From the NCBI GenBank assembly GCA_008690995.1, contig VRMN01000002.1, forward strand, positions 1,116,001 to 1,180,000: a stretch of 64,000 bases of DNA. Direction: 5' to 3'. How positions within the stretch are numbered: position 1 is the stretch's first letter; each line of letters begins with the position of its first letter. The position numbers and the translations under genes are program-made. The notes beneath the pieces were generated by a model. That model had not been told where the DNA came from. It saw nothing but the letters and a program-made list of their open reading frames with translations, and ran no database searches. Shown here piece by piece: positions 1 through 9,248 of the stretch. The DNA comes from Porphyridium purpureum. Lineage: Eukaryota; Rhodophyta; Bangiophyceae; Porphyridiales; Porphyridiaceae.

Positions 1-1583
1 CAGTGATCACGTGCCGAGTCTCGCCCAAGCAAAAGGCCGACCTGGTGCGGTTAGTGCGCAAATATGACCCTTTGAAGGTATCACTAGCGATCGGCGACGG
101 CGCGAACGACGTGGGAATGATCCAGGCGGCACACGTCGGTATCGGATTGTACGGCAAGGAAGGCGTGGAGGCTGTGCTGGCGTCAGACTTTGCTATTGGT
201 CGCTTCCACTATCTGACGCGGCTCATTCTGGTGCATGGTCGCTGGTCCTTCAAACGCATGTCCAAAATGTCCATGGCCGTCATCTACAAGTCGATCTTCT
301 GGGTGATGCAGGACTTTTGGATGGGTTGGTTTTTGCAGTTTTCGTCGCAGCCTTTAGTGGACCCACTGCTCGCGGGCCTGTATAATGTGTTTCTTAGCTT
401 TCTGCCGGCATTCATGCTCGGTGTGTGGGACTACGATGTGCCACAAGACTATGCTCTCATGTTCCCGGAGATCTATCGAAAGGGCCATGCACGAACAGCG
501 TCCCGCTACGGCGTTTTTGTTTCGTGGTTTATTGCGGCGATTTGGCACTCTGCGCTTGTGTTCTTCTCGGTTCGCGCGACATTTGCCCTGCCGGCAAGTG
601 CTTCCATGAACCAGGGGCTCGATACCGGGCTGTTCGGTATGGGCTTTGTCATCGTGGGAGCAGTCATCTTTGTTCAACATTGCTACTTTGCGCTATTCGT
701 GGGCGCGTGGACGTGGTTCTTTTTGGCGTTGTATCTGGTTTCGTTCACAGCTTACTTTTACGCGGGTATTATCTTCTGTCTTCCGAGCGTGTCGGCGGCT
801 ATTTCGCCTGATGCCGACGGCATTGCGCAGTTTTTGTGGCAGCAGCCAAAACTTTATCTAGTCTGGTTTATTTTGCCCGTCATTGCATGTTTGCCATACT
901 TCACGTACCGGTTTCTCAAGAAGAACTTTAATCCGAGTCTCAAGCACTACGTGAACGAGTTGGCGCGTCGCGGCATCCGACTGCAGGATATCTTGCCAGA
1001 TGAAGAGACCGAACGCCAGCTCTCCAGGAAGCCGGAGAAGTCCAAGAAGCCCAACATTACGCGTCGCGGCTTGGATTTTGCATACTCCGGGTACAACTTC
1101 GAGGCGGACGATACGGGTGCAATGCTTCGCACGGCGTTCAGACCAGACTATCGCAGGATCCAGATGCGTCATCTCAAGCGCTCAGGCTCGGATACTGAGT
1201 TGGACGTGATGGGTGTGAAGAGCAAGGGCATGGTAAGCATGGAAACTAAGCACCGCCGTGCGAGATCGGACGCGGCGACGCTTCGCAATGCGCGCTACGG
1301 TGGTGCGCAGGAGCCCGCGGAGGTGGTAACAGATGCGCAGATCAAAGCCGCAATAATGGCAGTGGAAGCTGGATACAGACCGGATTTTGGCGGCGGAACA
1401 GGGGGTAATGCAGTAGGCGTGGATCAGGCTGGCGGCCGGGGAGAACTGCGTTTCAACGTGGGAGGCGAAAATGCGGACAATAACTTAGTCGCTGGCTTGA
1501 AGGATACTAACAACCGCCGGCGGCGCGCTCCGCCACCTGGTGAGCGCAAGGTGCAGTTCGGCGGCAGTGCCGAAGCGCCTTGA
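1..1583 (+). CDS. P4-type ATPase (phospholipid flippase), C-terminal part, 5' end outside window
   Basis: P4-ATPases move aminophospholipids from the outer to the cytosolic leaflet of Golgi, endosomal or plasma membranes. The first complete codon is at base 3 and the frame is open into the left edge, so only the C-terminal 527 codons are present. The fragment opens with the end of the P domain (CRVSPKQKA) and the hinge motif GDGANDVGM near residue 33, then VGIGLYGKEG and ASDFAIGRF. Six hydrophobic segments follow (about residues 95-310), matching M5-M10 of the family. The last 200 residues are a polar, Arg-rich cytosolic tail that looks disordered. The A domain and the phosphorylated DKTG motif would lie upstream. 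The flippase assignment is secure; the subclass cannot be read from this part. Confidence 0.93.
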   Translation, partial: VITCRVSPKQKADLVRLVRKYDPLKVSLAIGDGANDVGMIQAAHVGIGLYGKEGVEAVLASDFAIGRFHYLTRLILVHGRWSFKRMSKMSMAVIYKSIFWVMQDFWMGWFLQFSSQPLVDPLLAGLYNVFLSFLPAFMLGVWDYDVPQDYALMFPEIYRKGHARTASRYGVFVSWFIAAIWHSALVFFSVRATFALPASASMNQGLDTGLFGMGFVIVGAVIFVQHCYFALFVGAWTWFFLALYLVSFTAYFYAGIIFCLPSVSAAISPDADGIAQFLWQQPKLYLVWFILPVIACLPYFTYRFLKKNFNPSLKHYVNELARRGIRLQDILPDEETERQLSRKPEKSKKPNITRRGLDFAYSGYNFEADDTGAMLRTAFRPDYRRIQMRHLKRSGSDTELDVMGVKSKGMVSMETKHRRARSDAATLRNARYGGAQEPAEVVTDAQIKAAIMAVEAGYRPDFGGGTGGNAVGVDQAGGRGELRFNVGGENADNNLVAGLKDTNNRRRRAPPPGERKVQFGGSAEAP

Positions 1584-2671
1584 GAACATTTGGGAGCAGG
1601 AACGGAGCATGGCTGGCCAAGCAATGTCATTCAGGGTTCGTTGACACCTGTGTAGATCAGATAATAAGTGATGCATTTTATACTTATAATGTAAATCTTC
1701 TTCTTGCGGTCCGCTTCTGGAGCCGCGCCCGCCTTCGCCGCGCTGCGACTTGGACAATGCAATCCCGTCAGCTAGGTCACATCCTCGTTCGACCTGTGTA
1801 CCGCGGACTCTGTCATTTGCAACTGTGATGGACCGGCTCAACGCAAGAAAGGAAGGGCGTTTTCAGATGCCGATATCTTTGAGGCCCTTTTGAAGCAGTG
1901 ATGGACTTCAGCAACGTGATTAACTTTCCCCAGAAGAACCAAAACGTCTGCTGCTACGGAGCCGAGCAGTATGAGAAAGACTGTGAAGAAAAATAGAAAT
2001 GAAAAACTACTCAATGTGCTCAAAGCTCGGATGACAACGGGCTGCATGCACAACTATCGCGCGCTATTGTTTCGTCGGCGTGACCCGGCGCAGCATTGTG
2101 GAACGGAGCTGTCGTGGCTAAAAAAGATACCAAGAGCCGGAACGCGCGAGTGAGCTGCTGAGTCGCCGAAATTTACAAAGATGAGCGTCTTGAGAAGCGC
2201 ATTTTCCCCCAATAAAGCGTCATCTGGAAATCGAGATGCTTCCTCGTCGACTCGGCGTGACTCGACTATTTGTGTGTCGCCAGCATCGGGCAACGGATGT
2301 CAGATGAGCCTCCCGCGGTTGATGGTAAACTAAGCGTCTGCAGGCTTCTCTGGCAAGTGACCAGCAAAAGGGAGACAGGGTCATGAAATAAGGAAAGGCG
2401 AGGCAAATTCGCCCACGAGCGCGCTGCTTCGTTGCATGAACTCGCAGACGGAACAAGGCAGTCGCGGTCGTACAAGCGCGGGCTACATGCATCTGTATTC
2501 CCGCACCAGTTCCGATGAAGTTCCGTTTAGGGTTTCAAATTAGGGTAACATAGGGTTTCTCAATTTTGTCGCGGGCGAAACGCTTGCGTGCGGAAGAAGG
2601 CGGCGGCGGTGCGCGAACGGGAGCAGGGCTGGCTTTACGGTGCGGTCGTTTCGGAAGTGGCGCGCCGAGAC
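1584..2671. other. Intergenic region, 1.1 kb
   Basis: Holds the 3' flank of the flippase gene and the promoter of SmB. No frame longer than about 90 codons looks like protein. The only recognisable elements are telomere-repeat-like boxes at 2528-2558. Confidence 0.6.
2528..2558 (-). promoter_or_regulatory. Telo-box-like cluster upstream of SmB
   Basis: Two copies of TAGGGTTT (2528-2535, 2551-2558) flank a TAGGGTAA (2541-2548), 114 bp before the SmB start codon. In land plants AAACCCTA boxes mark promoters of translation and RNA-processing genes. A similar box occurs at 9240 near the prenyl synthase gene. That this acts as a regulatory site here is inference. Confidence 0.45.
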
Positions 2672-3577
2672 ATGGCGTCCGGCGCGACGCGGTCAAACCG
2701 CATGTTGCAGTATGTGAACTACCGCATGAAAGTGGGTGTGGATGACGGGCGTGTGCTCGTGGGACGGTTTGTGGCGTTCGACAAGCATATGAACCTCGTG
2801 CTGGCAGACGTGGAGGAGATCCGCGTGGTCAAGCGGAAGCGGCGCGCTGGAAAGAGTGTACATGATCGTCCGAATGATGATACAGACGATCAAGAGACAG
2901 ATCAGAATGGCCAGAAGATCGAGCGACGTGCGCTTGGCCTGGTGCTGCTTCGCGGCGAGTGCGTGGTGTCACTGACGGTTGAATCGCCGCCACCAAAGAT
3001 CGACGCGCGGAAGTCGGCATCGGCAAAATCTGCGGCGAGTGCTGCGACAGCAGCGGGCTCCCGAGCATCTGATCTCCCGGGCACCGCAGCCACGATAGGA
3101 AGGGGTAAAGCGCCGCTTGTCGGCAGTGCTGGCAATTTGTCGGGTGCTCCCGTGCGCGGCGTGGTGCCAGCGGTACCACAAGTCAGTGTCCCACCGCAGA
3201 TGTATCCGGGCATGCCCCGGCCGCCACCCGGGAGCGCAACGTTTGCACCTGGAATGCCGATGCCGATGTCGATGCCATTTCCTGGCCCCATGTCATTACC
3301 AATGGGGATGCCCATGCTTCCGCCAGGAGTCCCGCCGCCGCAAATGGGTTTACCTGGGCACATGCCACAGTCATTCATGTTCCCAAGCGGCATGCCGTTG
3401 CCGCTTCATCCACCAGGTGTCCAACCTGGTGTTCCCGGAATGCAAATACCTGGCGTTTCGCCGCCTGGCCGACCGCTTGCTCCCTCTGCTTCCGGGCCAC
3501 AAGACGGTAGCGCTTCAGTTCAGGGTAGCGGCAAGCCGCAGTCGCGGCCGCCGCCGCCACCGCCGCCGTCCTCGTAG
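2672..3577 (+). CDS. SNRPB: Small nuclear ribonucleoprotein SmB/B'
   Basis: SmB is one of the seven Sm proteins forming the heteroheptameric ring on U1, U2, U4 and U5 snRNAs. Sm motif 1 spans about residues 13-55 (MLQYVNYRMKVGVDDGR, then VGRFVAFDKHMNLVLADVEE). Sm motif 2 follows near residues 88-105 (LGLVLLRGECVVSLTVE). An acidic insert separates them. The last 130 residues are the Pro/Gly/Met-rich tail usual in SmB, ending in polyproline. The open frame extends upstream only through a GTG codon, so the first ATG at 2672 is taken, giving 301 residues. The G-rich leader and telo-boxes lie just upstream. Confidence 0.93.
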   Translation: MASGATRSNRMLQYVNYRMKVGVDDGRVLVGRFVAFDKHMNLVLADVEEIRVVKRKRRAGKSVHDRPNDDTDDQETDQNGQKIERRALGLVLLRGECVVSLTVESPPPKIDARKSASAKSAASAATAAGSRASDLPGTAATIGRGKAPLVGSAGNLSGAPVRGVVPAVPQVSVPPQMYPGMPRPPPGSATFAPGMPMPMSMPFPGPMSLPMGMPMLPPGVPPPQMGLPGHMPQSFMFPSGMPLPLHPPGVQPGVPGMQIPGVSPPGRPLAPSASGPQDGSASVQGSGKPQSRPPPPPPPSS

Positions 3578-3692
3578 GGCTAGGTAGAAGGGTCAGTGTA
3601 TGTACTAATCGCCTTCTAGCGCGAAGGTCTCGACCGACTAACATGAAAGAACATCACATGTAAGACTTTATTGGCTCACACGCGTTTCTTTC

Positions 3693-5099
3693 TCAAGTGG
3701 CGACATCCTTTAACCGGTTTAGAGCCCATTGGGCGTGCTCTTGAACAAGCGGACGCGCGTCATCTGCCGCAAGCTCGGACAGCGCTGACACAACTTCCTC
3801 GACGGATTCTTTCATTTCCTGTGTCCTGGACATCTTTGTTATATTACCAGCCGCTACGCACGCGTTGCGTTGCAGCCGCTCGCGCCCAATCCTCTTAATT
3901 GCTGTGCCTGCAAATCGTTCCTCAAATTCCGCATCCGTCCTACACTTCAAAATGGATACCAAACTCGGCGCCGTTACCTCATCTCTGACCTGTCCGAATA
4001 GCGGGCTCGCACTTGCTTCCTTCTGCTCCTTTGGCTGCCAATCAAATGCATTGTAGGGACATACTTGTTGACAAATGTCGCAACCGTAGATGCGATTTCC
4101 CATCAACCCTCTCAACGGTTCGGGAATACTTCCTTTCAACTCAATGGTCAAGTAACTGATGCAGCGCCGTGCGTCGAGCACGTACGGCTCGCTAAAAGCG
4201 TTTGTGGGACACTTTGTCTGGCACAACGTACATCTCCCGCACGGCGACTTCTTCTTCACTGTCTCCGTAGAAGTGTGTTCGGTCTCTGCGCTACCATTCT
4301 TTCTGGAAGGAAACAGATACTGTGTGCTTTCGTCCGGCGGAATGGGCAGCGTGGACAAAATCTCGCCGAGAAAGAAACCCGAGCCATGCTTTCGATCAAT
4401 CAGCATGGTGTTCTTTCCCGTAAATCCGAGTCCAGCGCGCTCGGCTAGATCTCGCTCTAACACTGCGCCAGTGTCCACGTAGTACTTGCCTGTGCCCCCG
4501 CCGGCCTTGGTGTGCGCATACAGAGCCAACGCCTCTAGTTTACCGTTGAGAATGTCATGGTAATCAGGGCCCCACGCATAGCACGACACCGCGCCGTGCA
4601 ATTCACTCTGCTGCGGCTTGAAAGCACTTCGGCCAGGCCAGTACCACAGCCCGACCGAAATGATGCTCTGCACATGCGGCAGAACGCGTTCCAAGTGCTC
4701 GCGTCGCTCGACTCGGTCTGCCCGTGCAAGGTACGCCATTTCGCCGTGCATCCCGGCTTCAATCCAGCGTTTGTAGCGGTCAATTCGCGAACCGTGCGCG
4801 TGCGCGTGCGCACTGCTGACGCCCACGCGAGTCACTCCCAACTCAGTGCTCGCGTACGACCTGACATCATCTTTGAACGCATTCCATGCCTCCAGACCCC
4901 ATGTCTCGCTCGCAGAGCCAGGAGCATCATTCTCTCGAGATCTCGCAGACGCCTCTACGCGCACGACGTTCGCATCGCGCTTGAATTTCTTCTTCGCACC
5001 GTCGTGCTTGCGGGAAACTTTTTCAGTATTCGGGCGCTCAGCGACTGCGCAGTGGCCGCGCGCACAGACACGCGTCATCCATGCGCGAGTGCTCATCAT
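3693..5099 (-). CDS. queG: Epoxyqueuosine reductase QueG, probably organelle-targeted
   Basis: QueG is a cobalamin-dependent iron-sulfur enzyme that reduces epoxyqueuosine to queuosine in tRNA, the last step of bacterial queuosine synthesis. The family pattern is clear: AGMHGEMAYL (residues 116-124), VDTGAVLERDLAERAGLG with the conserved Asp near 209, GKNTML, then two ferredoxin-like cysteine groups, CGRCTLCQTKCP (287-298) and CDICQQVCPYN (340-350), and a helical HEAT-like tail. The protein has 468 residues; bacterial enzymes are usually about 350-390. The excess is an Arg-rich N-terminus of about 95 residues poor in acidic residues at its very start, which suggests a transit peptide. The start must be Met1, 2 or 8 because the next Met lies inside the conserved core. 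The start codon is 12 bp from that of the divergent PRP2 gene. Confidence 0.93.
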   Translation of the reverse strand: MMSTRAWMTRVCARGHCAVAERPNTEKVSRKHDGAKKKFKRDANVVRVEASARSRENDAPGSASETWGLEAWNAFKDDVRSYASTELGVTRVGVSSAHAHAHGSRIDRYKRWIEAGMHGEMAYLARADRVERREHLERVLPHVQSIISVGLWYWPGRSAFKPQQSELHGAVSCYAWGPDYHDILNGKLEALALYAHTKAGGGTGKYYVDTGAVLERDLAERAGLGFTGKNTMLIDRKHGSGFFLGEILSTLPIPPDESTQYLFPSRKNGSAETEHTSTETVKKKSPCGRCTLCQTKCPTNAFSEPYVLDARRCISYLTIELKGSIPEPLRGLMGNRIYGCDICQQVCPYNAFDWQPKEQKEASASPLFGQVRDEVTAPSLVSILKCRTDAEFEERFAGTAIKRIGRERLQRNACVAAGNITKMSRTQEMKESVEEVVSALSELAADDARPLVQEHAQWALNRLKDVAT

Positions 5100-5111
5100 T
5101 TACGAATTTTC

Positions 5112-7532
5112 ATGCAAGACTCTTCCATTGACGCGCCGCCGGGCAAGCGAGCGCGCACTGGACACGCAGAGACAGCCCGGACGCCGACGGACAAGGAGCC
5201 GCCAGTGGCCACGACCTCAGCAAGTGCATCCAGCCTGCGTGACGTCCAGTATGGAACGAAGAAAGATTACGGATTCGTGCACGAAGTTGTTCGTCAGGGC
5301 GTGAGCGGTATGAATGTGCCGTCGGTGCTGCCTTCGGCGAAACCGCAGGAGACATTGCAGGAACGAAAAGGTCTCTCTCAGAATGACGCGGCGCTCGCGT
5401 TCGACGTGAAGAGTGAGTTGGACCAAATACCAGGGTGCCAGGATGGGACGCTGTTTTCTGAGCAGTCGGCGCAGCGGACGGCACTACTTTCGGACGCAGC
5501 TTCGCTGCCAATCGCTGCGTACCGCTCGGAGCTCATGTCACTGATTGAAGCGAACCCCGTAGTGATTGTCGTCGGCGAGACCGGGTCGGGAAAATCAACC
5601 CAAATTCCGCAGTTTTTGCTGGACTCCGGACGATACAAGAGAGTTGCTGTGACACAGCCGCGACGCGTCGCTGCCATGTCCCTGGCGGCACGAGTAGCGC
5701 TTGAGCGTGGCGTCCGTCTCGGGGCCGAGGTTGGGTTCGCAGTTCGCTTTGAGAGCAAGTGTCGAGCCGATACGTGCTTGAAGTTCATGACCGACGGTGT
5801 CCTCTTCCGCGAAATCGTTGGAGATGCAGAGCTGGGAGCGTATGATGTGGTCATTGTGGATGAAGCGCACGAACGGTCGCTGGCGACCGACCTGTTGCTC
5901 GCATTAATCAAGGACTTGGTCAAGTTCCGCTGGGACGCGCGGCGAAATGGCGAATCCCGCGCGACCAAGTTACGACTCGTCGTGAGCTCGGCTACGCTGA
6001 ATGCCGAGCTGTTTCAGCGATACTTTGACAATGCACCATTGGTGCAAATTCCAGGGCGGCGTTTCCCCGTGGATGTTTTGTACGCTAAGGAACCGCAGCC
6101 GGATTATGTTGCTGCGGCCGTGCGCACTGCCTTGCACATACATGCCTCCATGCCGTTGCCCGGCGATGTCCTGATATTTTTGAGTGGTCAGAACGAGATC
6201 GAAGCCGCGGCGGCTGAGCTCAAGGAGGTGCAGCGCGCAGCTGGAACGGCACTGCGTGAGATGATTATCACGCCAGTGTACTCTGCGCTTCCCTCGGAGC
6301 AGCAGGCGCTAATTTTTGCGCGCACACCGCCGAATGCGCGCAAGATCGTGATCGCCACGAACATAGCAGAGACAAGTGTAACCATTGACGGGATTGTGTA
6401 CGTCATTGACTGCGGGTTGACCAAAGTCAAGACCTTTCAGCCAAAAACACGAGTCGAAAGCCTGCAAGTGGCGGTCGCGAGCCAGGCGGCTGCAACGCAG
6501 CGTGCCGGACGTGCCGGAAGGACGCAGGCAGGTGTGTGTTTCCGACTGTACACAAAGTGGAGCTTTGAGAACGAAATGCCTCCACAGTCATTGTCAGAGA
6601 TGTCGCGCAGTGAACTCAGCGCCATGGTGCTGATGCTCAAAACGCTCGGCATAGACGATCTCGTGCATTTTGATTTTCTCGAGCCGCCTCCTACCGATGC
6701 TCTTGTCGCTGCCCTCGAACTCTTGTTCTCGCTTCGGGCGCTCAACGCCACTGGCGAGCTCACGGAGAAGGGCACAAAACTGGCAGAGCTTCCGATCGAC
6801 GTGCGCTTAGGTAGCGCTGTACTTGCGTCAGACCGGTTGGGCTGCTCTTTGGACATGTGCAAGTTGGCGGCTGTGTTGACTGTGAGCAGCTCGGGCTCGT
6901 CCGGGAGCGGCACTTTCTTCGTCGTGCCTCACCGAGACAGCGATGCAGAGCAGGGAAGAAAAAAAATGGCCGTGGCAAGCTCGATGAAACGCGCATTTGA
7001 AGCGGGTGGCCGCATAGGGTTTGGTGGTGATCCGATCGCGCTGCTTAACGTTTACAGCCAGTGGGAAGCCTCTGGATACTCGTCGCAGTGGTGTTTTGAT
7101 CATTTCGTGCACGCGCGCTCACTTCGCCGTGCTCGGGACGTTTTCAAGCAGCTGCACGAGATTGTTTCTAAGAAATTGCAGATTCAAAGCGAAACGGGGA
7201 TCGAATCTAATAGTCCACCGTCTTCAGTGGTGCTGCGAAAGGCGCTGTGCTGCGGTTACTTCCCGCATGCGTGTAGATTGCAGCGTAATGGCGAGTATCA
7301 AACGCTAGGTGGAGCAAAGCGAACGGTGCATATCCATCCGTCCAGTGCATTGTACAAAGCAGAGCAGCCGCCAACCTGGATTTGTTACTACGAACTTCTC
7401 CATACGACCAAACTTTTCGTGCGAGGCGTCTTTCAGGTCGAGGTAAAATGGCTGCAGACAGTGGCCCCGCATGTCTTTGCGGAAGCTCTTATGCAGGACA
7501 CGCCAAAGCGGCACTTGTCAAGCCGGCCGTGA
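5112..7532 (+). CDS. PRP2: DEAH-box RNA helicase, PRP2/DHX16 type (spliceosome activation)
   Basis: PRP2 remodels the activated spliceosome before the first splicing step. Helicase motifs read in order: GETGSGKST (about residue 154), TQPRRVAA, DEAH (about 250), SAT (about 293), the ATNIAETSVTIDGI block and QRAGRAGR (about 463). The C-terminal half has the winged-helix/ratchet and OB regions. The stretches LLNVYSQWEASGYSSQWC and SLRRARDV, then RKALCCGYF, IHPSSALY and ELLHTTK, fit PRP2/DHX16 better than PRP16, PRP22, PRP43 or DHX35. The protein has 806 residues, shorter than human DHX16 because the N-terminal extension is short. The frame is open upstream to 4557, but that part overlaps queG and has no good start; ATG 5112 is preferred. 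Confidence 0.88.
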   Translation: MQDSSIDAPPGKRARTGHAETARTPTDKEPPVATTSASASSLRDVQYGTKKDYGFVHEVVRQGVSGMNVPSVLPSAKPQETLQERKGLSQNDAALAFDVKSELDQIPGCQDGTLFSEQSAQRTALLSDAASLPIAAYRSELMSLIEANPVVIVVGETGSGKSTQIPQFLLDSGRYKRVAVTQPRRVAAMSLAARVALERGVRLGAEVGFAVRFESKCRADTCLKFMTDGVLFREIVGDAELGAYDVVIVDEAHERSLATDLLLALIKDLVKFRWDARRNGESRATKLRLVVSSATLNAELFQRYFDNAPLVQIPGRRFPVDVLYAKEPQPDYVAAAVRTALHIHASMPLPGDVLIFLSGQNEIEAAAAELKEVQRAAGTALREMIITPVYSALPSEQQALIFARTPPNARKIVIATNIAETSVTIDGIVYVIDCGLTKVKTFQPKTRVESLQVAVASQAAATQRAGRAGRTQAGVCFRLYTKWSFENEMPPQSLSEMSRSELSAMVLMLKTLGIDDLVHFDFLEPPPTDALVAALELLFSLRALNATGELTEKGTKLAELPIDVRLGSAVLASDRLGCSLDMCKLAAVLTVSSSGSSGSGTFFVVPHRDSDAEQGRKKMAVASSMKRAFEAGGRIGFGGDPIALLNVYSQWEASGYSSQWCFDHFVHARSLRRARDVFKQLHEIVSKKLQIQSETGIESNSPPSSVVLRKALCCGYFPHACRLQRNGEYQTLGGAKRTVHIHPSSALYKAEQPPTWICYYELLHTTKLFVRGVFQVEVKWLQTVAPHVFAEALMQDTPKRHLSSRP

Positions 7533-7678
7533 GTGTGGCTTATCGGCATGCAGAAACCTGCGGAGTTCGGACGGAACATGTGACGAGCTGATTTGGTGAC
7601 AAGAATGACATCGGTTTTCAGAACACATGTTCGTGCTAGAGATCTCTGTCCAGAAGGGCGATCTAGAGCTACATTTCT

Positions 7679-9061
7679 TTAGTGCGATCTCTGCAAGACG
7701 TGGTTGGCCAGGTTGACAAGTCCGGATCGATATTCGGAAGGCGGAAACGCTTCGCACAGAGCGACAACAGCGTCCGTCGCATAAGCATGCGCAAGTTGCA
7801 TTGTCTTTGGCACGCCGTCAAACTGCAGCACAGCGTCAAATGCTGCATTCACATCGCCTTCACCGCGGTACTTTCTTTGCATCGCCTGCCGGATGAACGG
7901 CGCGCGCTCCATGGCAAACAGCACGGGCGCTGTGGTCAGTCCCGCTCGCAAGTCCGCACCTGCGGATGGTTTGCCGAAAACTGTGCTCGAAGAGGCAAAG
8001 TCTAGTGCGTCATCAACGAGTTGGAACGCCATTCCGAGCTTCTCTCCGTACAAATAAGCCGCCTCGCGCAGTTTTGGGAAACGGTTGCTTCCTTGTTCAT
8101 CAAGCAGCATGATGCTCGCTTTGCACGAGTGAGCCATGAGCGAGGCTGTCTTGAAGTAGGTCTTGGATAAGTATGCCTGCATGAGTGCGTCAGCCGAAGC
8201 CTGCTCAGACTGCTGTGCGGCATGGTGCATTTGAAGCACTTCGCCGCATACGAGGTGCTCGATCACACTGGACAAGGTTTCAACAACATCGCAGTCTCTT
8301 AATCTGGCGAGCGCCATGGATGCGCGAGCAAGTAAAAAGTCCCCCGCAAGCACGGCGAGCTGGTTACCGAACGCAACATTAGCACTCGCTGCGCCGCGCC
8401 GTGTGTCTGCCACGTCGATGACGTCGTCGTGAAGCACCGAGGCAACATGAATCATCTCTGTGATCTCGGCCAGCTTCAGCTGCCTTGCGAATAAAGCGCT
8501 ATCGCGATGCTCTGCTCCAGTCGCTTCACTACATTGACGCATCTGTGATGCGTCCGAGTGCGGGGCGGCGCCAGAGTCCATGATACCCGTTGCAGGAGAC
8601 CCTGGCGCGGCTGCAGCGTGGGCCAGGAGTAACACCATAGTGGGTCGCATGCGCTTCCCTTGTTTCGCAAAGAAGTACGAGGCCGCGGCATTCAGAACCG
8701 GGTGGTCCGCGCCAAGACTCACAGAGTGCCTGACGGAGTCAGCCATGCGCTGCAGATCCGGCTGGACCAACTCGAACGGTTGCGCCGAGGTATCAAACTC
8801 AAACTCTCGTGGCAGGGTTGATCCGACTCGGAACTGGCTAGCTTCTCTTAACCTTTCATCCGGAACCGCTCGCAGCGCGGACGGCGAGCTGACGGACTCG
8901 GCGCCGGCCGCGGCGGCAGCTGCGGCATCCCATGTCATCGCAGCCAGCGCGCGCTGCATCGGCCACGACGAGCTCCATGACGACACGCTCCTGCGCAGCT
9001 GCTTGTGCCGCTGCTGCCGCAGCACGCGCATCAGCAGCGTGCCACTGCCACCGCTTGACAT
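7679..9061 (-). CDS. Long-chain polyprenyl diphosphate synthase, probably mitochondrial
   Basis: This trans-prenyltransferase makes the isoprenoid tail of ubiquinone or plastoquinone from IPP. Both Asp-rich motifs are present: HDDVIDVADTRRG near residue 210 and LVDDALDFA near 349. Also visible are KRMRPTMVLL and the DLRAGLTTAPVLFA region, as in COQ1/solanesyl synthases. The chosen ATG (9061) gives 460 residues and begins MSSGGSGTLLMRVLRQQRHK, a typical mitochondrial presequence. An in-frame ATG at 9220 would add 53 residues but leaves only 28 bp after the upstream gene's stop and yields no better targeting signal. A plastid solanesyl synthase is the alternative. No gene symbol is given because chain length cannot be read from sequence. 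Confidence 0.9.
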   Translation of the reverse strand: MSSGGSGTLLMRVLRQQRHKQLRRSVSSWSSSWPMQRALAAMTWDAAAAAAAGAESVSSPSALRAVPDERLREASQFRVGSTLPREFEFDTSAQPFELVQPDLQRMADSVRHSVSLGADHPVLNAAASYFFAKQGKRMRPTMVLLLAHAAAAPGSPATGIMDSGAAPHSDASQMRQCSEATGAEHRDSALFARQLKLAEITEMIHVASVLHDDVIDVADTRRGAASANVAFGNQLAVLAGDFLLARASMALARLRDCDVVETLSSVIEHLVCGEVLQMHHAAQQSEQASADALMQAYLSKTYFKTASLMAHSCKASIMLLDEQGSNRFPKLREAAYLYGEKLGMAFQLVDDALDFASSSTVFGKPSAGADLRAGLTTAPVLFAMERAPFIRQAMQRKYRGEGDVNAAFDAVLQFDGVPKTMQLAHAYATDAVVALCEAFPPSEYRSGLVNLANHVLQRSH

Positions 9062-9239
9062 ACCTAAACGACCCGCTCGCTTCCGCAACTCTGGTAGGCG
9101 CTGGAGGCGACGGAGACTTGCGCTTGTGCCTCCGCATACGATGGGCTCGCAACCATGGAAAGGAGTGGTGGAGTTCGAGTCGTTAAACCGGATCCACGGC
9201 GTTCCTAATAAAAACCACATCGTTTTATATGAACCATAC

Positions 9240-9247
9240 TAGGGTTT
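9240..9247 (-). promoter_or_regulatory. Telo-box-like element
   Basis: TAGGGTTT on the plus strand reads AAACCCTA on the strand of the prenyl synthase gene. It sits about 180 bp before that gene's preferred start and immediately after the stop of the Hog protein gene. Same core as the cluster upstream of SmB. Function is inferred from plant telo-boxes only. Confidence 0.35.
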
Positions 9248-9248
9248 C

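Noticed and set aside
4557-5111. N-terminal extension of the PRP2 frame upstream of 5112
   Set aside because: The added 185 residues overlap queG on the other strand and mirror its codon bias; no helicase-family similarity; ATG 5112 starts a plausible protein.
9061-9220. Longer start (ATG 9220) for the prenyl synthase
   Set aside because: It leaves 28 bp after the neighbouring stop and gives no clear targeting peptide, whereas ATG 9061 begins a typical mitochondrial presequence.
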